Positions 12,439 through 23,539 of a stretch of 64,000 nucleotides of DNA are shown here, one piece after another. Position 1 is the stretch's first letter. Every line of letters begins with the position of its first letter. The DNA comes from Nectonema munidae (lineage: Eukaryota; Nematomorpha; Nectonematoida; Nectonematidae). The position numbers were made by a program, and so were the translations under genes. The notes beneath the pieces are model-generated. The model was not told the origin of the DNA, did not search any database, and was given only the letters and a program-made list of their open reading frames with translations. The stretch spans positions 360,001 through 424,000 of the forward strand of contig JAUIRK010000129.1 in assembly GCA_030549495.1 (NCBI GenBank), given 5' to 3'.

Positions 12439-12464
12439 ATAGGATAGTGTAGTGCCAATCTGTA

Positions 12465-14015
12465 ATGCTCAAATTTTTACACTTCAACATCAACGGCTTG
12501 GCTAAGAAACGTAGTGCTCTAATTGAGCTCCTTACCCAAAATAATATAGATGTCTTCTCTCTGAACGAAGTCAAATCTCAAGCCAAATATTCCATCCACA
12601 TCGTTGGATATAGGACATTTGTGCATCCTGGTACAAGCCACTCGCGAGGTCTAGCAATGGGTGTGCGAGAGGGGTAAAAGGTTTCCAGTTTCACGATAAG
12701 TGACTCTGGAGGCTCGATGGCACTGAAGCTTGATCTTGGCAGAGCTGGACATTTAGTTGTGCTGGGTTGTTACAACCCGCCTAGTAACCCTCTGTTGGAC
12801 TACGAATTTATTGAAAAATATCTTCGTTCCTCCGATAAGGTGCTACTACTAGGTGACCTAAACGATCACCACACTAGACTGTTTAGTGAAACCAATAGCG
12901 CGGCTGGCACGGACTTACTCAAGTTGGTAGAGGATTCGTATGCGTTTATCGCTATCGATCCAACACCGACTCGTGAAAAGAATGTGTTAGACCTTGCAAT
13001 CATGTCTTTTAATCTAAGACCACTTCTAGCCTCAATAGTGGTTATCCAGGATTGCTTTGTATCTGATCACAAGCCCTTGTTGGTCACAGTTTCTTTAGGT
13101 CCACAATTCACGGCTGACAAGGGAAATTTAGTGAAGAGGTGGGTCTTCAGCCAAGCCAACTGGGATAGGTTTAGGTCGCTACTAAATGATTCAGCAAATG
13201 AGAATGTTTATGAGTTTATGAGAATAACAAATTTTCAAGGAGAATAAGCCTAGGCCGCGGGGTCCCCCAAGGTTCACCTCTAAGCCCTCTTCTGTTCAAC
13301 TTCTACATATCTGATATTAGGGACTCTTTCAATAAGTCAATCTATGGTAGGATAATCAGTTTCGCAGACGACATCTGTGTATATTACTCCGCTAAGCGTG
13401 TTCCGCGTATTTGCAAATACCTTACGCACGTAAATACCATATTAGGGGGGTATTTCACTGGATGGAACCTTAAGGTGAATTACTCTAAATGCAAGTTCAT
13501 CATCTTTGGCGCTAATTGTCCCAAAAATAACCCGCCAACTATAGGGAATATTCCCCGAGTTCGCCACCTAAAATATCTAGGAATCAATTGGGATGCAGGA
13601 TTTAGTTTTCATCGTGAAGCTCACGAAAAGATAAAAAAAAAAAGGGAAGAAGGATCTAGCGCTATATGGATGTCTTAAAGACCTTGGGGTCAATTCCACT
13701 GTGGTAGGCAAGGTCATTAAAATCCTAACAATGCCGAAATTGACTTATGGAAACTCCATTTTGGGATGCCTTCCCTCAACTTGGACCAACAAAATAGATG
13801 ACCTCGTGTATAAACTTTTTAGGACTGTTTATGGCAACCCTTTCACTATTGCTCATAGCCGGACCTCTTTTTCTTGGTTCCAGAAAAGGTTGGAGAAATT
13901 AAATAAAAAGTTTATAGAAAAATTAAGAACACACAAGCATTGCCCACAATTATGCCAAGCTTGGGAGCTCACGCAAACCCAGGCTGAAGCGTTCTTGGGG
14001 GTATATGCTAAATAA
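12465..14015 (+). pseudogene. LINE ORF2, endonuclease and reverse transcriptase, deleted
   Basis: The frame starts MLKFLHFNINGLAKKRSALI, the opening of an APE-type endonuclease, with the catalytic Glu in SLNEVKSQ. A stop at 12675 and a frame change lead to 12717-13247, which holds LVVLGCYNPPSNP, LLLGDLNDHH (catalytic Asp/Asn) and CFVSDHKPLL (SDH motif). The next recognisable part, from about 13252 in another frame, is the reverse transcriptase motif GVPQGSPLSPLLFNFYISD, followed by SFADDICVYYSAK (catalytic ADD) and WNLKVNYSKCKFIIFG. The fingers and early palm that normally separate SDH from GVPQGS are absent, so several hundred bases have been deleted at about 13248. Frame changes at about 13630 and 13690 break the C-terminal part. 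Confidence 0.8.
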
Positions 14016-14114
14016 AAAGAGAAAAATTATCCTAGGTGACTACCCATATACAATAGCCCCCAAGCAATAGGGAATTCTGCGTTCTGCGATATAGTGCTGT
14101 TTTTTTTCTGAGTT

Positions 14115-14375
14115 CTAGATCCGCCTACTTAAATTTAGGATTGGCACAAGGTATAAGTCCCAAAACAGTTTCATGTTACGAGCTAGGTTAGGCATAGTCG
14201 GTAATCTGGCCTCTATAGGAGTCCGCTTGTAGGACTGTTTAAACATTCCGATATTAAAATCATATATCCTAGGGACGACATTTAGGGATGGAGTCAAATT
14301 CCAGGGGTAGATTGTTCCTAACCTAGCATGCCTTAAATTATGTATATCTTTCTTAACCCCTATAACATGTATCAA
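14115..14375 (-). pseudogene. Antisense LINE ORF2-like fragment
   Basis: This is an 86-codon antisense frame with IYPWNLTPSLNVVPRIYDFN and TPIEARLPTMPNLARN. It resembles the segment after the reverse transcriptase in Jockey/I-type ORF2 proteins (a PW...P motif). It lies between the truncated ORF2 and the 3' UTR on the other strand. It may be an inverted piece of the same LINE or a small separate insertion. The assignment rests on resemblance only. Confidence 0.35.
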
Positions 14376-14885
14376 ATATTATTTATTAATAATATATAAG
14401 ATATTGCATGCCTTCAAACGCTTCTATTTTTGTAGCATATACCTTTTATAATTATATTATTTTATTTAGGAACAAGATACATTCCGTCGTGCCGGTTTTT
14501 TACCCTGGTTTTCTTCCTCTGAAGAATTCAAAGGTTTTTACGGTTAGGTAGTGCTCTAGCGACGCGATTCTACGTGGTTAGTAATCAAGCTATCACTAGA
14601 CAATAAGTTTGTTTCCCAAATTGGGAGCGTTCGCGTTAGGATTGTATCGTTCTCTCAGTTGTATTTATATATTGTCACATAAATTCTTGTAAAATAATAT
14701 ATATAACAAGGTATAGCTATTCTTTTGTAACAAGGGCCGATAGGTGTTTAGTGGGATGGAAAGTCCAGTTAGACTTGGACTCAGCATTTCGGGCGGGCCA
14801 CGATATCCGAAAGGATGGGTGCGAACGTCACAAAACAACTTAATTAATTAATTAATTAATTAATAATTATTTCTAAAAGTAATTA

Positions 14886-15250
14886 ATGTTCAACTTAAAA
14901 ATTGTCTGCCTTTCCCCTTCCACACTAATTATTTTGTAGCTTTTCAACACAATATAATATTTATCACAATATTTTCAACACAATATAATATACAAAAACA
15001 TAATTCATTTCAACATAATATAATATTTATCATTCTGTGATAGTGAAGAAAATGAGTGAATAATAAGTGATGTAAGTTGCGAAGTGAATAAGTGTGAAAA
15101 TGTGATGTGAGAAGTGATTATGCGATGTGTGGCAGTGAAGTGATGAGGAAAATAAATGCTTCTTGCGTAGAAAGCAAACCTATGCATCAAACGCGGCAAG
15201 ATCAAAAAAAAGAAAAATGTTCAATTCTTCTCCACATTCAATGCTTCTCC
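14886..15250. repeat. Right long inverted repeat (candidate MULE terminus)
   Basis: Inverted partner of 1648-1930. It ends CAATGCTTCTCC at 15250, the mirror of the left start, and contains the full set of blocks found piecemeal on the left. It lies 16 bp outside the candidate LINE target duplicate. Removing the LTR element and the LINE would place these repeats around a unit of about 4.6 kb that contains the MULE transposase, a normal size for an autonomous MULE. Confidence 0.55.
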
Positions 15251-15410
15251 TAGAACCTGCCTTTCTTCCTTATCTACATGACTGAAGTGTCAGATACTAT
15301 TAACTCATACACAAATGATAAAAAGTATTGATTTTCTTTCTCAACAAATGAATTGTCAACATCTATAACACATATTATATCAAGTTACTTATGATTTACC
15401 ATAAGTTTAA

Positions 15411-15961
15411 ATCAAGGTTTCCCAACGGTGTCTACATGGACCCCTAAGGGTCCATTGGGAATTTAAGGGGTCCATGGACAAAAATATGAAATTGGGGGTC
15501 CTTTTAACACAGTAAGGGGTCCATGATGTCTTTGTCAAAAATAAATAATATGTAAACACATAACAAATTATCAGCATCCACTGCTTTTTGCGCTTAATTG
15601 ACAAGCTATTTATGCAATATATTCTAAAATGTGTATACTAAAAAGTGTATAATAGTAAAATAAAAATCGGATGTAGGAATATTTAATATGGTTTGGACAT
15701 CTAATGACCATATTACTAATTTTTATCTAATCACCATGTAGGTAGCGATAACAATTTCCTAAAATGTTAAATTACTACTGACTGAGCTACGGATATCACA
15801 ATATATTTATATTTATTCTTTTTGTGTAATAAGAGTTACGCGTTAATTGTACAATACAATTATTAGCGAATTATACATGTCTCTTATAGATCATGGGGGT
15901 CCACAGTTAATAAGGTTATCGCTCAAAGGGTCCACAAGCAAAAAAAGGTTGAAACCCCTGT
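15411..15961. mobile_element. hAT-like non-autonomous element
   Basis: The right end reads, on the other strand, CAGGGGTTTCAACCTTTTTT and then TGTGGACCC. The left end reads CAAGGTTTCCCAACGG and then ATGGACCCC. Both are typical hAT-type subterminal sequences. The flanks GTTTAAAT and GTTAAAT are near-matching candidate 8-bp duplicates that differ by one base of length. No transposase frame is present, and the small antisense frame inside (15407-15604) is not credible. The boundary is approximate. Confidence 0.55.
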
Positions 15962-17090
15962 TAAATGATATCTAGCATTTTAGACACAGAAAAAGTTAAG
16001 ATGTATTTCACAGTTTTTTGCTGTATCAATCATTACACTTATTTTTGTTTCGTCAAGGCATAATGGGGCACTGAAGGCCCAAACGAAACAGACTGAAAAA
16101 ACAATCAGGAAAAAATATTTTTATGATACAATGCACGATATTGTAAAAAATACATTTTAATAGTTTTGATAAAAAAATTTCTTGAAAATCTAATTTATTA
16201 TTTGAAAAAAAACATATTTAAATATACACTGTAAATTTTGTAAATTTTCTTTTTTTCAACTAATTCTGAAGAAAAATTTGAAATATTAGGATATATGAAT
16301 CAAATTAACAGTCATGTTGAAGAAAACGAAACTCAACTCACAAATAATAATTTTTTTAATTTTTCACTGCATCTTTTTTTGTTTGGAACACCCGTGTCAC
16401 ATTATGCCTGAAAGACCATTTTTATGGAATCTTTCAAGTAGAAGATTGTGGTGAACACTGTCATAGCCTTGCAAATTTCTTTATAATATTGTGATGTTTT
16501 AATTAAAAAAATGTCTTCCTTTTAGAACTTGAAAATGGTGTTCTTATTTCAACGAAATTAATTGTTTGTTTTCAAAAAACTTGTTTTATATGTAATTAAT
16601 ATTAAAAATAACTTTCTATATTTCTCTAAATGGAAAATTCTTGTTTAAACAAATATATTTAGTTATTTTTTATATATGAGTTATTTCTTTGTATAATTTT
16701 AAATAAACTTTGTCAAGAATAATTAAGGATAAATTTGTTTTCAAATGTATATAAATCAATTTATTTGAAAGTTGACAGAAATTTACACTAATGCATAACT
16801 ATGATGATGATGATGATGATGAGGAAATAACGTAATGATAATTATGAATAATAGTAAGTAGACTTACAAAATACAACGATGATGATGAAATGATGTTATA
16901 TTGAATCAGAGGGAGAGTAGATTTCTCTAGCTCCATATATTTTTATACGTTGTTTTGTGTAAACAAATATAAGCTACATGATATCCACGAATTCTTATTC
17001 GTTAACATAAAAAGAAGCAGACTTGCTCATTCATCTATTTGTCGTCATTTTATGCAATTCTTTTATCTAACAACATCTTACCTTCTCAAA
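15962..17090. other. Non-coding, GAT microsatellite, possible promoter
   Basis: No gene is recognised in most of this stretch. A short (GAT)n run lies at about 16802-16822. Near the end, an AT-rich TATA-like stretch (about 16935-16947, TATATTTTTATAC) lies roughly 150 bp upstream of the signal-peptide exon at 17091 and could belong to its promoter, but this is only positional. Confidence 0.3.
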
Positions 17091-17148
17091 ATGAAAAAGA
17101 GCATCCTTTTGTTCACGTTTCTCTACTTTGTTCAGTGTCTGAAAGAAG
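17091..17148 (+). CDS. Candidate secreted protein, exon 1 (signal peptide)
   Basis: The exon encodes MKKSILLFTFLYFVQCLKE, a textbook signal peptide with two Lys, a 13-residue hydrophobic core and a likely cut near QC. It is followed directly by a donor, GAAG|GTAAAG, that leaves one base of the next codon. The next credible acceptor in the same phase (22522) completes an Asp codon and continues DFNGIYKLKS. The Met at 17091 is preferred over the upstream in-frame Met at 16950 because the signal peptide begins exactly here. Intron 1, about 5.4 kb, is filled by a Tigger element and MITEs. The product is unknown; secretion is an inference from the signal peptide. Confidence 0.5.
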
Positions 17149-18314
17149 GTAAAGTATCTTCGGTTACCTATCTTTAAGGTTTATCAATATCGTGTTATAG
17201 TTCATTGTTTATGATTCATTACAAACATTAAATCTCAAAATTCAAGAAACACTCCTCTATTTATGACGAAATTCTATGTTTGAATAATATAGGGATCTTT
17301 TCGGTTTCACTGCCGCAAAAACTATGAAACCAAAATACACTTTTTTAATGCAGTTTTTTATGCTCTTTTTTTTTTAATCAAGAATTGATTTTTTATTGAT
17401 AATAATCAATAAAGCTAAATTTATTTTTAAATATATAAAATTAAGTTATTATGAATGCACACTTTTATAAAAAAATACACAACCTATTTTAAAATTTATC
17501 ATTAATTCATATAATGGTCATCACATCTGTCAAAGAATTTGTTGATATATTTATTTAGAGCAATCAGCAAGTGAACACTAAATCATAGTGTGATTATGTA
17601 AAAATGAAAATGGGAAGTTTGTCTCACGCGTTGAATATTTTAACTTGTTTGAGCTATAATAATATCTTATTTTACCAATTTTTCTTTTCTTCAAATAGTA
17701 ATATTACGATTCTTTCAGCAAAATCGATATCCCTTTGACCATTTTTTTAGTTAAAATTAACAAAATGTGCCTGGGAATTTTTTTGGAGCTTATCAACAAG
17801 AGTTCTCCAGTCAGATTTGAGGTCCTTGCTATTTTTACGGGACTACGAACTGCTATTTTTCAAAAACTCCAAATTTATATAAAATTCTAAATAAGAAAGT
17901 TAATATAAAAATAAAAGATTAAATATCAAACTAACTAATTAAAACTAACTATAAATTAATTATTTACTAATTACCATAAAAAACTATTTTTAACCCATAA
18001 AAAGCCAATTTTTTTTTAAACTTTTATAATCAAAAAACCTTGACTTATTTGAAACAAAATGCCTTTACTCAAAAATCGCAAATTATATTTTATAAAAAAA
18101 ATATAAACATTTCATTTAGTAAAAAATATTGTAAGCTATTAGTTGGTAAAATTATTATTATAGCAATATAAACTATTCGTGACAAGAAAAATCAGACGAT
18201 ATTTATTAAAAAGCAGAAGATTCATATACAAAACTATTTGAAAAAGCAGACGAAGGTAAAATGGTTTATGTATCAAATATGATACACTGGTCACGAAAAG
18301 GACATGCCTTTCTT
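17149..18314. other. Intron-like AT-rich stretch
   Basis: No gene is seen. Around 18190-18270 the sequence resembles the internal part of the TTAA-flanked MITE at 18318-18445 (GACGATATTTATTAAAAAGC, then AAAGCAGACGAAGG) and is probably a more decayed copy of it. Confidence 0.4.
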
Positions 18315-18317
18315 TAA

Positions 18318-18445
18318 CCCATTAAGTCCCATGTTCCCATTTGGGAACATAAGTAATTTCATCTTCGTCTGCTTTTTTCAATGACTTTGAATATAAATCG
18401 TTTGCGTTTTTTAAATATCGTCTGATTTCTATGATACTTAATGGG
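18318..18445. mobile_element. piggyBac-type MITE with TTAA duplication, copy 1
   Basis: A 128-bp unit bounded by TTAA on both sides (18314-18317 and 18446-18449), with terminal inverted repeats CCCATTAAGT and ACTTAATGGG. Close to the left end is the hyphenated palindrome TGTTCCCATTTGGGAACA. TTAA duplication with CCC ends is the signature of piggyBac superfamily insertions. It carries no coding capacity. The antisense frame 18322-18528 is a chance frame running through it. Confidence 0.85.
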
Positions 18446-18865
18446 TTAAGTTTATGGATAAGAAAAAATTTGATTTTTACATAAAAGTTTCTAACAGTGT
18501 TCAAGCTTTCGATGGTGTGAACTGACAATTTTGTAAACGAAGAAAGAGAAGACGCAATTTCCTAATCTTCCACTTTAATGATTTTCAGAATATCGCAATC
18601 AGAAAATAGAAAAATTTTAAAAGTAAACATTTACGAGTTTGATGCTTTCAAAAGCTTGTGCGATATTCTTCTTTAAATTGAGCAACCCCTCATCGGTTCA
18701 CCAATCTTTAAATACGCATAACCTCTTTAAATCGACCACTGAAGGGACTTGAAAATTTTTGTCGAATTAGAGAGGTGGTCGAGTTATAGAATATCAAAAA
18801 AATTTATTAAAGTTTTAATATAATAAAAAAAATAAAATAACATTAGTTTTTCTTCAAAAAGGAAG

Positions 18866-20399
18866 TTATTTATTTTGTACCAAAAGAGAGTCACTTTGTA
18901 TTCTTTTTATTTCTAATTTTTCTTCAACCATGGATAGAAGATGATAAATTTCTCCAAAATTTTTTTCTAAGCAAAATAGTTTTACATCATTAACTTTATC
19001 AATCGCTTCTTGAATGTTTTTTGGGTTGGATTTGATTATTTTCTCCATACTTTCATGTTGTTCTACCTCCTCCTCCTCCTCCGTTTGAACATCATTATCT
19101 AAACTACGATTGTTATTAAAAAGATTTGTAAAAAACCTTTCTTCCCAGTCGGAAGGAAACTCTTCTATAACCGGTGCAACGTTATCAACGTCAATATAAT
19201 CATCGATATTATTTCTTGCATGCTTGGAAGAATAAGTTCAAAAATATTATGTAATTCCACATCTTCGTGATCGCTTACTTCATTTGAGACATCTTCTTCA
19301 TCAAAGCCGCATCTTTTAAAGCATTTTAAAATCATTGAACTGTTCACATTCTTCAATGGATTTATGAAGCCTTTCACATGTACCCACAACTGTAATTGTT
19401 TAACTAAATTTGCAGCAGTTTTTTCATCATTCATTTTATTCAAAATTCTACGTAGGAATTTTTTCTGTAGTTTCTTTTAATATGCGAAATAATACCTTGA
19501 TCTAAAGGTTGAAGCACGGGCGTTCTATTTGCAGGAATGAAAACTGTTTTAACGTCACCCAAATTAGGCAAATCTTTTGTATGGGCAGTAGCATTGTCTA
19601 GGAATAAGATAACTTTACGATTTTGTTTTTCCATAAGTTTGTTAAATTTAACTATCCATTCTTCAAACATTTTACTTGACATCCAAGCTTTAGAATTATA
19701 TTTCCATTCTACTGATAAGCTTTCAGGATTCAAATTTCGGAAACAGCGTGGTTCAGCTGCTTTACCAATCACAAGAACACGTTCGAATTCATCAAGCATA
19801 TTAACACATAATGAACCAGTCAAGCGTTCCTTTGATCTTTTACCTCCTTTGCAATCCTTACCTTTTACTGTAAGGGTTTTATCAGGCAAAGCCCGATAAA
19901 ATAATCCAAACTCATCCATGTTATAAATGTCTTTTTTACCATATTCTTTAACTATGCTTGGTATTGTACTTTTCCATTCATTAACAATTTAGCTTTTTCT
20001 CCACAAATTTTACTCAATTTAATATTATGGCGAGTACACAACGTGAATAGCCAACCATTTGAAGCTTTAAAGTCTTTTAAATCATAATTTTTAGCTACCA
20101 TTAAAGTTACTTCAACGAGCTTTTTGGAACCATGACCAAATAACTCTATCTATTTGGTCATTATCATTTGCACATAAAATTCTTTTTCTATTAGAGTTTG
20201 TATCATTTTCATAATATTCAATATACACATTCTTTCTTTTCAAAATATTTTGAACTGTAGTTTTGCCGACAATAAAAATTTCAGAAAGTTGTCTTTGACT
20301 TTTCGCTCTGCTACTTTTAATTAATTGATCTTTTTCTTTCAAATATAGTTCTTTGCGTTTACTATTCATTATTTTTAAATCTAAAATTGTAATCAACAA
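18866..20399 (-). pseudogene. Tigger/pogo transposase, few breaks
   Basis: The N-terminal piece (20399-20112) is a pipsqueak-type helix-turn-helix region with SRAKSQRQLSEIFIVGKTTV. The next region (about 20110-19920, frame broken) carries a CENP-B-like DNA-binding segment with NGWLFTLCTRHNIKLSKI. The DDE core (19919-19440) has IYNMDEFGLFYRALPDKT (first Asp; the stretch starts just before the Met), VILFLDNATAHTKDLPNL (second Asp) and LQPLDQGIISHIKRNYRK (third Asp), the DDD pattern of pogo/Tigger. The tail (19443-19165 and 19048-18866) is acidic and separate. About three or four frame changes or stops interrupt it. The enzyme would cut the element ends and insert at TA. Confidence 0.85.
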
Positions 20400-20534
20400 A
20401 TTTTATAATACATTTATTATAATCTTTACACAAAGCAATAAAAATGTACCTATAAAAACTCATGTACTTAATTTTTAATGCAGTAAGTACTGTACAAATT
20501 ACATTATACTGTACGTCTAGAAAAATTCGCGTCT

Positions 20535-20697
20535 AAGGGGTCGTTCACAAATGACGTCAACTAAGACTGGGAGAGGAGGGGTGTCCTAAAGTTTACATAA
20601 ATCAATTTTGTGATGATGAATCTAACAGTTGACATCAGAGGGGGAAGGAACGTTAAAATTTGTTAAAAATAGGTTTACGTTATTTGTGAACGACTAC
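20535..20697. mobile_element. Small MITE nested in the Tigger element
   Basis: Inverted ends GGGGTCGTTCACAAATGACG and, on the right, ACGTTATTTGTGAACGAC enclose about 160 bp of non-coding sequence. The superfamily is not certain. A short CTAA on both sides is a possible target duplicate. Confidence 0.6.
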
Positions 20698-21782
20698 TAA
20701 TTACCTAGGGACAAAAACACAACAATTCATTTTCACAATTGAAAATCGCCAGTTTTATTGATTTTTATTTACTATATACGATCTTTTTACTAGGGTAAAA
20801 AATACAATAAATACAAAAAATACAAGGGCAAAAATACAAAAAAGGACATTCAAATGCTTCTAGATCTACAGTAACTAATGAAAGAATTAAATCCAGAAAA
20901 AGGTTGATAAAACCAAGTAAATTTTGCGGAGCAAAACTAAAAGTAGAGCACAGAAGAGTGTTTGTGATGCAATACGATCACTTCAATTAAAAATATGCAT
21001 GTGCTTGTCATACAAAAATTGAAAACTTGATTTTGATTATTTATCACACATTCTTTATTCACTCTGTTGCTCTCACCATTTGTAAGATGATTGTTTTAGA
21101 GAGGTTGAATCAATAAATTGAGACAGTTTTAAGTGGTCGGTGTACGGAATAGAGAGGTGGTCGAATTGGAGAACATCAATTACACCAAAAACGATATAGA
21201 AAAAAACCGTACTTCTAAAAATCGTTCGATTTAAAGAGGTGGTCGAATTAGAGAGTGGTCGATATAAGAGGTTTTTACTACTTGAAACAATATCGGTCTA
21301 AAAAGTATAGACACATCTTTAAGTGAGTTAGGTTTAGACTTATGAGTGCTAAAGTTAAATACATAATGAAACAATCTCAAATCTCTTTATCCACTCACTA
21401 TCCATATAAAATGTTTTTTTCCAAATTCGTTATTCTAGGTAGATTTTCATTTAGTATGTTAATTACTAGGTAGCTATTTCATTAGTTATTATTTTGTTTC
21501 CCACAGATGAATCCCAATCTCCAAAAAATTTATGTTTAATAGAATACCATAAAGAGCTATCTGTCGGAAAACAATAAAAATGTTATTTTAGAGTTTTTAA
21601 ATATGTTTAAAATTTGGAATAATTTAAACTTACTTTTGTTATATTAAATCCTTTTTCAACCTCCCTCTCTAGCTTTCTCTAGTTTTAGCTAAATTGCCAA
21701 CTGCTCCTCCCTCAAAGTTGACATCATAAAAAAAATCAGTCAATGTAGTAAAAGGTTTAAATTTGCACTTTTTTATAATAAA

Positions 21783-21962
21783 TTTTGTAACATCGTAAAG
21801 CCCCCGAATGAGCTATATCAAAACTTACATCAAGCAAAATATAAACAGAAAGTTTAACTTTGCCCCACCCACCATTTTTAATTTTTGTAACATCGTCCCC
21901 CCAATGAGGTAAATCAAATCTTACATCTAGCAAAATGTGAACACAAAGTTGAACATTGTCCA
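21783..21962. repeat. Two-unit imperfect direct repeat, about 100 bp
   Basis: Units at about 21783-21865 and 21883-21962 share TTTGTAACATCGT, TGAG, TATATCAAAACTTACATC versus TAAATCAAATCTTACATC, and AGCAAAATNTGAACACAAAG. This is a local duplication within the intron; no function is evident. Confidence 0.7.
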
Positions 21963-22177
21963 TCTGATTTTTTACACAATTTTATTTTAATTATTTGATG
22001 AATTGACAAATATGTTATTCCACCGTAGTATACAGGTTGGGAATTACATAAACAGGTTGTCAACCCGCGTTCAACCATACAGGTTATGAGTCATAAATAA
22101 AAAATTTATAAATTGTAAACGAAAAAATTGATAATACCTGATCGAAGGCTTAAGAAACTTCCTTTTGTCATTAATAA

Positions 22178-22288
22178 CCCAGTAAGTACGATAGAAATCA
22201 GACGATATTTAAAAAAACGCAGACGATTTATATTCAAAGTCATTGAAAAAAGCAGACGAAGATGAAATTACTTATGTTCCCAAATGGG
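22178..22288. mobile_element. piggyBac-type MITE, copy 2 (inverted)
   Basis: The same MITE as 18318-18445 in the opposite orientation. It begins CCCAGTAAGT after TTAATAA and shares ATAGAAATCAGACGATATTT and AAAAAAGCAGACGAAGATG. It ends ...TTATGTTCCCAAATGGG followed by TTAA (22289-22292), so the terminal palindrome is shortened here. It lies about 230 bp upstream of exon 2 of the secreted-protein candidate. Confidence 0.8.
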
Positions 22289-22521
22289 TTAAAATAAGCG
22301 TGAATGAATCGAGCATAAGATGCATCTATTTTGTCCAAAATGTACGCAACACATATACCCTTCTTATCTACTATATGTTTTCAGTGTTGTTATTTCTTTC
22401 CTCTGAAAATAAATGTATCATTTTTGATTCTTCAAAGCAAAACGATCTTACAATATTTTTGTATTCTTTCAATTTTCTCACATATAAGAAATATTAACGT
22501 AATTTATTTTACTTATTTCAG

Positions 22522-22731
22522 ACTTTAATGGCATATATAAATTGAAGAGTATAGATAATAGAGATGCTTTCAAATTTATAATGCAGTTTGAACACAACTA
22601 CATTTTAGAACGTGATTCTTTCACTCTTGAAGTTTTCGATGAACTTTTTTTCACTCATTGTAATTATTATTTTCCTTCTAGTCCAGCTTTGTCAACCACC
22701 AAAGTATCCTGCAAAGAGAACGTATGCTTTC
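22522..22731 (+). CDS. Candidate secreted protein, exon 2
   Basis: The acceptor TTACTTATTTCAG ends at 22521. In the phase left by exon 1 the frame reads DFNGIYKLKS, then FKFIMQFEHNYILERDSFTL, then FDELFFTHCNYYFPS. Three Cys fall in the later part (THCNYY, SCKENV). The 3' boundary is uncertain: AGAAC|GTATGC at 22731 is used here because it gives a phase that fits the acceptor at 24467, and other GT sites exist at 22611 and 22713. No domain was recognised. Confidence 0.45.
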
Positions 22732-23316
22732 ACATTATTTGTTGCTTCATTCTAAAAAAAATTACTAAAATGCACAACAAAGTTTGACTGGCAAACTTTT
22801 CTAAGCTCAGTTTAGTGGGCTAGCTTTGAAAGATGGTGTGAAAGGACAGGATTTTAGATGGCCGACTATATTGTACTATATATGTTTAGCGTTAAATAAG
22901 CATTTTTTATCAATGTTTAAATAAATTAAACATGAAGAAGAAAGTTTATTTTCAAGGAGTGACCGGAAAAACAAAAAAATTATAATTGAATTTTGGATTG
23001 TTATATTTAGCTAAGTTTTAATATACTAGGAAAAACAGCCTGAGACAAAAAGACGTTAAAAAAGAAGGTCAAATATAGTTTGAAATAAATATTAAGGTCA
23101 TGTGGAGAAAGACCAAAATATTCAACACATTTACATTGAATTCAAATCGACAAGGCTGATAAAACATCTGTTTAAGGGAGATTTTCCTAAAATGGAAATT
23201 GCTGCTTGAAATGTGTAAATATTTTTCAAAAGAATTAGTAGTAAGCTTCGTATTTAAAGTTCTTTTCAAAGTTTTCAGAGAAGATATTACATATGTATTC
23301 GGTTGTGTGATTAGTT

Positions 23317-23539
23317 TGAATGAATGAATGAATGAATGAATGAATGAATGAATGAATGAATGAATGAATGAATGAATGAATGAATGAATGAATGAATGAA
23401 TGAATGAATGAATGAATGAATGAATGAATGAATGAATGAATGAATGAATGAATGAATGAATGAATGAATGAATGAATGAATGAATGAATGAATGAATGAA
23501 TGAATGAATGAATGAATGAATGAATGAATGAATGAATGA
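23317..23539. repeat. GAAT tetranucleotide microsatellite, about 56 units
   Basis: A perfect (TGAA)n run of about 223 bp. It produces an artefactual antisense frame of repeated SFIH residues, which is not a gene. Confidence 0.98.

Larger units (their letters stand above)
11032..14861 (+). mobile_element. Jockey/I-like LINE, internally deleted
   Basis: A non-LTR retrotransposon with a 5' UTR (CT-rich microsatellite near 11077), a zinc-knuckle ORF1, an ORF2 with endonuclease and reverse transcriptase parts, and a 3' UTR of about 440 bp ending in an (AATT)n tail at 14840-14861. The 9-mer AATAATTAT occurs both at 11023-11031 and at 14862-14870 and is a candidate target-site duplication, although its low complexity weakens the case. 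ORF2 lacks the segment between the endonuclease and the GVPQGSPLSP reverse transcriptase motif. An antisense ORF2-like segment lies at 14115-14375. Confidence 0.8.
18715..21278 (-). mobile_element. Tigger/pogo DNA transposon with TA duplication
   Basis: The ends match as inverted repeats: CGCATAACCTCTTTAAATCG on the left; GTAAAAACCTC, TATCGACCACTCTC and AATTCGACCACC reading inward on the right. Both sit next to TA (18713-18714 and 21279-21280). The length, about 2.56 kb, is normal for Tigger. It encodes a broken transposase on the - strand. The right half contains a smaller MITE at about 20535-20697. The element lies in intron 1 of the secreted-protein candidate. Confidence 0.85.

Noticed and set aside
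14700-14830. GC-richer, fold-prone segment considered as an RNA gene
   Set aside because: No tRNA or rRNA pattern. Its position just before the (AATT)n tail makes it the LINE 3' UTR.
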